Below are positions 22,418 to 27,866 of a stretch of 31,041 nucleotides of DNA, piece by piece. How positions within the stretch are numbered: position 1 is the first letter of the stretch; each line of letters starts with the position of its first letter. The position numbers were made by a program, and so were the translations under genes. The notes under the pieces are model-generated. The model made no database searches. It saw only the letters and a list, made by a program, of their open reading frames with translations, and was not told the origin of the DNA. Origin of the DNA: Bacteroidales bacterium (GTDB taxonomy: Bacteria > Bacteroidota > Bacteroidia > Bacteroidales > Bacteroidaceae); contig SFFY01000031.1 of the NCBI GenBank assembly GCA_004556745.1, positions 1-31,041 of the forward strand, given 5' to 3'.

Positions 22418-25075
22418 ATGAAGCTCAAAAATATATTCTTTGGCATGAGCATGGCCACGGCACTTGTTTGCGGCACGCCCGGAGCGCAGGCGCAAAACAC
22501 ATTGCCCGACGGCGCATTCCCTGCCATCGTTACCCCGCACAAGCAGCTGACGAACTATCGTGAACGCACCTTGTGCTACGACATCACAGCCAACGTTGAC
22601 TACACCGCCACGCCGACCGTTTCTTGGATTACGGTGCGCAAGGGCGACAACGGCCGCGTATACGTACATCTCGCCGAGAACACCGGCGACGAGCAGCGCC
22701 AGGGCAAGGTGGTCTTTGCCAACGAAGCCAACGGCCTCACGCAGGAACTCCTTATCACCCAGACACGCAGCGAAGCCATTAAGGATCTGCCCGGCGACAC
22801 TCAGGTAAAGCCTTCTTCCGCCACGGCCAACACCAATCAGAGCGGCTTCGGCATCGAAAAGACTTACGACGGCGATACCTCCACTTTCTACCACTCTTCA
22901 TGGTCGCCCTATTTCGCCATTTCAGACAACAACCCCGTTGTTTTGACCTACAACTTCAAGAATGCCGAGCGCATCGACTACATCAATTACTCAACGCGCC
23001 AGGACGGGCAGTCCAACGGTAACTTCGGCCGCGTGGAAGTATTTGTGAAGCGCACGGGCGAAACGTCCTACACCTCGCTCGGTGTATTCGACTGCGGCTA
23101 TTCTAACTACATCTTCTCTTTTGAATCTCCTATCCTCAACCCCGCCAGCATTCAGTTCAAGGTATATAGCGGCTATGCTGACAATGGTTCTGGCGGCTAC
23201 GCCTCTTGCGCTGAAATGCAATTCATGCGCCAGACCGGCGAGCGCGAAGCTTTGCTCGGCCTCTTTGCCGACGAAGCCCTCACGCAGCTTAAGCCCGAGG
23301 TGACGCAGGCCGACATCAACAAGGTTGACGACTCTTTCGTTAAGAGCCTTGCACAGGCGCTTTTCGACGGTTCTTACAAGAGCGAATACCGCATAGCCGA
23401 CTATCCCTTGCGCCTTTCTCCGCAGGTGCTCTCTGCTGAATGGAATGCGCCGGGCAAACTTTACGACCAGCTCGACAACCCCACGGGTATCAATATCCCC
23501 AAAGGCACGCAAGCCGTTGCCGTTAGCGGTCTGCCCACCGGCGTGACCCTCGGCCTTAAAGTAGTGGCTTGGTACGAAGGTAAAAACGGCGGCAACTTCG
23601 ACGGTGGCAATCCGCAGCTGTTCAACTATTCGCTCCGCAACGGTCTGAACACGATTGATTATAAGTTCGACTACGACGGCCTCGCTTACGTAATCTACAC
23701 GGCCAGCAGCCGCGCAGAGTACGAGCGCATCAAGGCACTTGCCCCCACGGTGAAGGTTCACTTCATCAACGGTCAGGTAAACGGTATCCTTACGCCCGAC
23801 AAGACGAACAACGAGATGTACAAGCTTTGCGCCAACGCCAAGAGCATGTTTATGGACTGCTACGGCAAGAAGGTTCACTCCGTTTGGACCTCCAAGGGCT
23901 TGAAGGACTACTGCCGCGCTACCGACGGCAGCTATGGCTACCGCCAGTTCATGAACACTCTCGACAGCCTCATTGAATGGGAACACGACGTGCTCGGCTT
24001 CAAGAAGTACAACCGCGTGCCCGACAACCATACCTTCGCTTACGTGAACTATACTTACTATATGTTCCAGGGCGGTCTCGGCGTATCGTTCCACAACGAC
24101 CAAGAGTCGCGCGTGCTCAACTGCAACACCATCATCAACCGCGATGACGACTGCATTTGGGGCCTCTCGCACGAGTGGGGACACCAGCACCAGATGCACC
24201 CCTACTTCTGCTGGGGCGGCGTGGCTGAGGTTTCGAACAACGTAAACTCTTACGCAAACATTATGCGCATGGGCTACAGATCTTCCGACAAGATCAATCA
24301 CTGGCCGGCTGCCCGTAAGCACTTCCTCGAAGACAATGAGTTCAGCACCCGCACCAAGTACAGCTCTGGCCGTAAAGGCGCATACGATGATCGCGAATTG
24401 TTCTCTTGGAACAACAAACTCTATCAGCTTTGCACGGCTATGAAAGACTCTCTTATCTATCCCGTTTCCGAGAACAAGCTTCTCGGCGCACATATCAGCG
24501 ATGTAGGTGTTGGCGAAGTGCTCTGCCCGATGATCATGCTCTATGCTTACTTCACCACGAACGGTTATCCTGACTTCGCTCCCGACTGGTACGAATCTCT
24601 CCGTCAGAACGACGACGAGAAGGGTTCGCAAATCGAAAAGCAGGGTGAGGTAGACAAGTACGAGTTGATAGCCAGCGCGCAAAATAGCAACAAGAACGGC
24701 AAGCTCGCCGTACTCCGCAGCAAATTCCCCAACTCCACTTGGGTTAAAAACAACTACATCACGGAGACGCAATGCAACCCGTATCGCAACTACGCTCCTT
24801 TCATGCTCAACTGGATTCGTAAGACCAGCCGTCTGACCGGTTACAATCTCTTCCCGTACTTCGAGCAGTGGGGTTACCTCCGCACCATTGCCATGAAGGT
24901 GGGCGACTACGGCAACTGGTATTACCTCCTCACGCAGGACATGTACGACGAGTTTAAGGCCGACATGGACGCCCTCGTTGAGAGCGGCAAACTCAAAACG
25001 ATGCCCGCAGGCATGATTGAAGCAATCTCCAACACGCCGGATATGTTCCAAGACAAGCCCACGATTGCCAACTAA
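22418..25075 (+). CDS. secreted M60-family metallopeptidase (mucinase-like), BACON and F5/8C domains
   Basis: 885 residues. Signal peptide 1-25 (ending AQAQ); a BACON beta-sandwich at about 34-113 (PTVSWITVRKG, LITQTRSEA); an F5/8-type-C/CBM32-like module at about 135-272 (KTYDGDTSTFYHSSWSP, LNPASIQFKVYSGYADNGSGG); then the M60 catalytic region from about 365. The zinc site is HEWGH at 585-589 with E604 as the third ligand (GVAEVSNN), that is HExxH plus a glutamate 15 residues later, with the M60-type HExGHxxQ. This order is like BT4244 of Bacteroides thetaiotaomicron, an O-glycopeptidase acting on mucin. It starts 66 bases after the LRR gene, probably on one transcript, and has no VNGKKV tail. 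Confidence 0.93.
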   Translation: MKLKNIFFGMSMATALVCGTPGAQAQNTLPDGAFPAIVTPHKQLTNYRERTLCYDITANVDYTATPTVSWITVRKGDNGRVYVHLAENTGDEQRQGKVVFANEANGLTQELLITQTRSEAIKDLPGDTQVKPSSATANTNQSGFGIEKTYDGDTSTFYHSSWSPYFAISDNNPVVLTYNFKNAERIDYINYSTRQDGQSNGNFGRVEVFVKRTGETSYTSLGVFDCGYSNYIFSFESPILNPASIQFKVYSGYADNGSGGYASCAEMQFMRQTGEREALLGLFADEALTQLKPEVTQADINKVDDSFVKSLAQALFDGSYKSEYRIADYPLRLSPQVLSAEWNAPGKLYDQLDNPTGINIPKGTQAVAVSGLPTGVTLGLKVVAWYEGKNGGNFDGGNPQLFNYSLRNGLNTIDYKFDYDGLAYVIYTASSRAEYERIKALAPTVKVHFINGQVNGILTPDKTNNEMYKLCANAKSMFMDCYGKKVHSVWTSKGLKDYCRATDGSYGYRQFMNTLDSLIEWEHDVLGFKKYNRVPDNHTFAYVNYTYYMFQGGLGVSFHNDQESRVLNCNTIINRDDDCIWGLSHEWGHQHQMHPYFCWGGVAEVSNNVNSYANIMRMGYRSSDKINHWPAARKHFLEDNEFSTRTKYSSGRKGAYDDRELFSWNNKLYQLCTAMKDSLIYPVSENKLLGAHISDVGVGEVLCPMIMLYAYFTTNGYPDFAPDWYESLRQNDDEKGSQIEKQGEVDKYELIASAQNSNKNGKLAVLRSKFPNSTWVKNNYITETQCNPYRNYAPFMLNWIRKTSRLTGYNLFPYFEQWGYLRTIAMKVGDYGNWYYLLTQDMYDEFKADMDALVESGKLKTMPAGMIEAISNTPDMFQDKPTIAN

Positions 25076-25097
25076 GTAATAAGTCCGTATATGATTT

Positions 25098-25133
25098 GCG
25101 CCGCAACGGGAAACGTTGCGGCGCATTTTTTTT
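25098..25133 (+). terminator. intrinsic terminator of the M60 peptidase gene
   Basis: GCGCCGCAACG (25098-25108), loop GGAAA, CGTTGCGGCGC (25114-25124), then A and a run of nine T: a perfect 11-base stem. Confidence 0.92.
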
Positions 25134-25147
25134 TGTTGGTTTTTATG

Positions 25148-25446
25148 GCCCACGAATTTCACGAATATACACGAAGAACAAAGCGTTTAGATAATGGCGA
25201 CCTTGTAGGTTGCACGAATTTTCACTAATTCAATATTTTCGGCTGCGCTCGGCATAGCCCAAATAAATTCGGCTCTGCGCTCGCTTGCGCGAAAATTCGT
25301 GAGATTAGTGCGACCGACAAGGTCGCTATTTTACCCGTTGAAAGGGATTAGTGTAAATTTCTTGATATTTTCGGCTGCGCTCGGCATAGTCCAAGTAAAC
25401 TTGCCCTCTGCACTCGCTTGCACGAAAATTCGTGAAATTCGTGGGC
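25148..25446. repeat. palindromic cassette with two 75-base internal repeats
   Basis: Outer arms GCCCACGAATTTCACGAA (25148-25165) and TTCGTGAAATTCGTGGGC (25429-25446) are perfect inverted repeats. Inside, a segment of about 75 bases starting ATTTTCGGCTGCGCTCGGCA and ending in CGAAAATTCGTGA occurs twice (about 25233-25310 and 25365-25437), and a third, inverted and partial copy lies at about 25946-25997. A further inverted pair carries GCGACCTTGT and ACAAGGTCGC. No gene is supported here. Confidence 0.75.
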
Positions 25447-25500
25447 AAAATAATCGTGGACAAACAAACGTAGACCATTTTTATACTATCTCCTGAATAA

Positions 25501-25560
25501 AGTTGTCCATTTCCTTGTATAGTTGACCATTTCCCCAAAAGGTTGACTATCGCCAAATTG
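25501..25560. repeat. three 20-base tandem units
   Basis: AGTTGTCCATTTCC, AGTTGACCATTTCC and GGTTGACTATCGCC begin at 25501, 25521 and 25541, a regular 20-base period. The short reading frames across them on both strands are not credible genes. Confidence 0.5.
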
Positions 25561-25680
25561 CCTTATAATTCCTTCTCCCTGCCTATCCGCTTCGCAGTTT
25601 GAGGCAGATATTTTTTGCTATCCGCAAGAAAAATTTTCCTAAGTCCGTGATAGTTTTCACTATCTGCGCAGAGAAAGTTT

Positions 25681-25764
25681 GTTACAAAGTTTCTAATACA
25701 TGTTACAAACTTTGTAACGCATGTTAGCAAGTTTGTAATACATGTTACAAAGTTTGTAATAAAA
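25681..25764. repeat. four 21-base tandem palindromic units (GTTACAAA family)
   Basis: Units start at 25681, 25702, 25723 and 25744. The second contains the perfect palindrome GTTACAAACTTTGTAAC and the others are close variants; the first three are separated by (T/C)(A/G)CAT-type linkers. They lie 18 bases before another 21-base series. Confidence 0.7.
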
Positions 25765-25782
25765 AATATCTTATATGAGCGG

Positions 25783-25845
25783 AAAAATTATCTTGCTGAT
25801 AATAAAAACTATCTTGCGGATAGTGAAAACTATCTTGCAGATAGT
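25783..25845. repeat. three 21-base tandem units with conserved hairpins
   Basis: Units at 25783-25803, 25804-25824 and 25825-25845. Each holds a small hairpin: ATTATC-TTGCT-GATAAT, ACTATC-TTGCG-GATAGT and ACTATC-TTGCA-GATAGT. The stem bases change on both sides together, so pairing is kept. The same frame is visible in the three units at 12510-12572 and singly near 25650 (GATAGTTTTCACTATCTGCG). Confidence 0.75.
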
Positions 25846-26046
25846 GGTGCTCGAAAAGGGCTTCCCGGCAAGGGCGTTGGAAAAGATGTTTGTAGGAAAG
25901 TCAGTCAACTTGGCCAGTAAATGGTCTATTGAAAACAAACGTTTGTGCAAAGCGAGCGCAGAGACCAAGTTTACTTGGACTATGCCGAGCCGCCGCCAAA
26001 GGTGCATGTATATGAACCAATTTGCACAAACACCCGGTAAATGATT

Positions 26047-26235
26047 GGGGCGGGCTGTAAGCCCAAATGTTGCCCATAGCCCAGGGCAACGCCCTGGGGG
26101 AACGTAGACCGCGATTGATACATTCGGCATTTTTGCGCCGGCGCAAAAATGCCACGCGCCGAAAGCGCGTAACCCATTAATGCCCTTAACGCCCCACGGG
26201 GGCTATGTGCAACAATTGGGCTTGCAGCCCGCCCC
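26047..26235. repeat. 190-base palindromic element (GGGCGGGCTGTAAGCCC family)
   Basis: Left arm GGGGCGGGCTGTAAGCCCAA..TGTTGC (26047-26073) pairs with right arm GCAACAATTGGGCTTGCAGC..CCGCCCC (26209-26235). Inside lie three further hairpins: CCCAGGGCAACGCCCTGGGG, GGCATTTTTGCGCCGGCGCA..AAAATGCC and CGCGCCGAAAGCGCG. A partial inverted copy is at about 30796-30931. The remaining stretch to purC (26236-26410) shows nothing I can name. Confidence 0.75.
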
Positions 26236-26414
26236 ACTTGTGCAGCCAGCACAGTGAACACGGCGCATGTACCGCCTTTTGCAATAGGCACTTAACGCAT
26301 AACCCAACAATTCGTTTGTCAAAAGCCTACCTGTGGCGCCTTTGCGTATTCTTCTGCGGCTTTCAAATAAAGTTTCCAGACGCTTTCCAATAAGGCTGCG
26401 CGTATGGAATATGG

Positions 26415-26451
26415 TAAAAAAAAGTATGGGCGTTTTGCGAAACGCCCATAC
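26415..26451 (-). terminator. intrinsic terminator of purC
   Basis: On the minus strand, GTATGGGCGTTT, loop CGCA, AAACGCCCATAC (plus-strand 26424-26451) is followed by a run of T (plus-strand A-run at 26415-26423). It begins five bases after the purC stop. Its core is the GGGCGTTTTGC..AACGCCC REP-like family. Confidence 0.88.
26428..26447. repeat. REP-like palindrome within the purC terminator
   Basis: GGGCGTTTTGCGAAACGCCC, a member of the three-copy palindrome family here used as the stem of an intrinsic terminator. Confidence 0.7.
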
Positions 26452-26455
26452 GATG

Positions 26456-27400
26456 TTACTTTGACAAATAGGCCGTTACGTTGGCTTCGATGCGGCGGGC
26501 AAGGTCGGCGGCGTCGGCATTGCGGTCGAAGGTTTCGCCCGTTATGTGCTCGTAGAGCTCGACGTAGCGGTCGGAGATGCCGGCTACGATTTCGTCGGTC
26601 ATTTCGGGCACCTGCTGGCCGGCTTTTCCTTGGAAGCCGTTGTCCATGAGCCACTCGCGCACGAACTCCTTGGAAAGCTGCTTCTGCGGCTCGCCCTTTG
26701 CAAAGCGTTCCTCGTAGCCCTCGGCATAGAAGTAGCGAGAAGAGTCGGGCGTATGGATTTCGTCCATGAGATAAATCTTTCCGTCGTGCTTGCCAAACTC
26801 GTATTTGGTATCTACGAGAATAAGGCCGCGCTTTGCTGCGATTTCCGTGCCTCGGCGGAAGAGGGCAAGGGTGTATTCTTCCAGTTTGGCGTATTCCTCG
26901 GGCGTGGCAAGGCCGCGAGCGAGGATTTCCTCCTTGGAGATGTCGGCATCGTGCTCTCCGATTTCGGCTTTCGTGGTCGGCGTGATAATCGGTTCGGGGA
27001 AGCGCTCGTTCTCGCGCATACCCTCGGGGAGGCGCACGCCGCATATTTCGCGCACGCCGCTCTTATAGGCGCGCCACGCGCTGCCGCAGAGGTAGCCGCG
27101 CACAATCATTTCCACGGGGAAGCCTTCGCAGCGCACGCCCACGGTGACCATGGGGTCGGGTGTGGCGAGTTTCCAGTTGGGGCAGATGTCGGTCGTGGCG
27201 TCGAGGAACTTAGCGGCGATTTGGTTGAGCATCTGTCCCTTGAAGGGAATGCCTTTGGGGAGGATCACGTCGAAGGCCGAGATGCGGTCGGTTGCCACCA
27301 TAACGAGTTTGTCGCCTACGAAATAAACGTCGCGCACTTTTCCGTGATACACGCCCGTCTGGCCGGGGAAGTTGAAATCCGTTTTTGTTAAAGCAGTCAT
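26456..27400 (-). CDS. purC: phosphoribosylaminoimidazole-succinocarboxamide synthase
   Basis: 314 residues, the longer bacterial/yeast-like form of SAICAR synthetase. Visible family motifs: GKVRDVY at 20-26, TDRISAFDVILPKG at 37-50, EMIVRGYLCGSAWRAYKSG around 97-115, and LVDTKYEFGKHDGKIYLMDEI-type segment near 200-222 with the metal/ATP-binding acidic residues, then HTPDSSRYF. It joins aspartate to CAIR using ATP in purine synthesis, in the cytoplasm. It stands alone with its own -7 box and terminator; no other pur gene is in the window. Confidence 0.97.
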   Translation of the reverse strand: MTALTKTDFNFPGQTGVYHGKVRDVYFVGDKLVMVATDRISAFDVILPKGIPFKGQMLNQIAAKFLDATTDICPNWKLATPDPMVTVGVRCEGFPVEMIVRGYLCGSAWRAYKSGVREICGVRLPEGMRENERFPEPIITPTTKAEIGEHDADISKEEILARGLATPEEYAKLEEYTLALFRRGTEIAAKRGLILVDTKYEFGKHDGKIYLMDEIHTPDSSRYFYAEGYEERFAKGEPQKQLSKEFVREWLMDNGFQGKAGQQVPEMTDEIVAGISDRYVELYEHITGETFDRNADAADLARRIEANVTAYLSK

Positions 27401-27432
27401 TGTATTTGGGTTTAGAAAGGGTTATCTGCCCG

Positions 27433-27440
27433 CAAAATTA
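27433..27440 (-). promoter_or_regulatory. -7 box of the purC promoter
   Basis: On the minus strand TAATTTTG, an exact TAnnTTTG, 32 bases before the purC ATG. No good -33 TTTG is seen. I noticed no purine riboswitch in the short leader. Confidence 0.5.
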
Positions 27441-27454
27441 CGATTTTTTTACGA

Positions 27455-27492
27455 GACGCGCCGCCATTGCACGATGGCAATAGCGGCGCGTC
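27455..27492. repeat. GC-rich hairpin between the small-protein gene and purC
   Basis: GACGCGCCGCCATTGC (27455-27470) and GCAATAGCGGCGCGTC (27477-27492) pair with a single mismatch. It lies 20 bases after the stop of the minus-strand small-protein gene and could end its transcript, but the T-run expected after it on that strand is missing (an A-run is found instead). Confidence 0.6.
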
Positions 27493-27511
27493 ATATATGA
27501 AAGGCGTTGTT

Positions 27512-27712
27512 TTATTCGTTCACGGGCCAACCGTGGTCGGTGCCCCAGACGTCGCGTTCGAATTTATTGGAAAATTCGTTGGTCACGCCGCCGGTCGTTG
27601 TGCCGGGAGCTACTTCTTGAGAGGCTTCCAACGAGCCAGAGCCAACGAGCAGGGATTGTTCGGTGTGCAGGTCGTAGACCGTGCAGCGGGGAGAAACATA
27701 TAATTTTTTCAT
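27512..27712 (-). CDS. small protein of the MKKxYxxP type, unknown function
   Basis: 66 residues from the ATG at 27712 (MKKLYVSPRCTVYDLHTEQS). I chose this start because the 26 residues of the longer open frame come from a tandem repeat (27759 onward) and the A/T-rich leader. The protein resembles the many short Bacteroidales proteins that begin MKKxYxxPxxxVxxL and have a small-residue patch (LLVGSGS, here 22-28) in the middle. The C-terminal half is acidic and aromatic with no named domain. A run of small residues after the hydrophobic LL might be a processing site; that is speculation. Confidence 0.6.
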   Translation of the reverse strand: MKKLYVSPRCTVYDLHTEQSLLVGSGSLEASQEVAPGTTTGGVTNEFSNKFERDVWGTDHGWPVNE

Positions 27713-27721
27713 TGTAGTGTC

Positions 27722-27736
27722 TATATATAATATTGT
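27722..27736 (-). promoter_or_regulatory. A/T-rich leader upstream of the small-protein gene
   Basis: On the minus strand CAATATTATATATAG, the 17-base leader family, 10 bases before the ATG at 27712, after which come ACACTACA. The match is close but not exact and is not fused to the start codon. Confidence 0.45.
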
Positions 27737-27755
27737 GTGTTTTTGTTTAACGATT

Positions 27756-27866
27756 ATAGTAAACAAGTAAACGAGTAGACAAGTAAACAAGACAAGTATG
27801 TCTTTCGATACAATATTTCTATGAGTGACATGTCTCGTCTACTCGTTTACTTGTAAACTTGTCTAC
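27756..27866. repeat. inverted pair of 10-base-period minisatellites
   Basis: AGTAAACAAGTAAACGAGTA-GACAAGTAAACAAGACAAG at 27758-27796 is mirrored by TGTCTCGTCTACTCGTTTAC-TTGTAAACTTGTCTAC at 27832-27866. Each consists of ten-base variants of AGTAAACAAG or its complement. The pair surrounds the end of the 911-residue gene and could form a long hairpin after its stop. Confidence 0.7.

Noticed and set aside
20771..25162. 707- and 723-codon minus-strand frames over the LRR and M60 genes
   Set aside because: Both sense proteins have signal peptides and recognisable domains; the antisense frames are codon-bias by-products.
25681..25845. CRISPR array
   Set aside because: Units are only 21 bases with no variable spacers, and no cas genes are present; they are plain tandem repeats.
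25775..26044. 89-codon frame on the plus strand in the repeat zone
   Set aside because: It runs through tandem repeats and part of a palindromic cassette copy; the protein is repeat-derived (IILLIIKTILRIVKTILQIV) with no independent support.
27713..27790. 26-residue N-terminal extension of the small protein
   Set aside because: It is translated from a minisatellite and the A/T-rich leader; MKKLYVSP at 27712 fits known small-protein starts.
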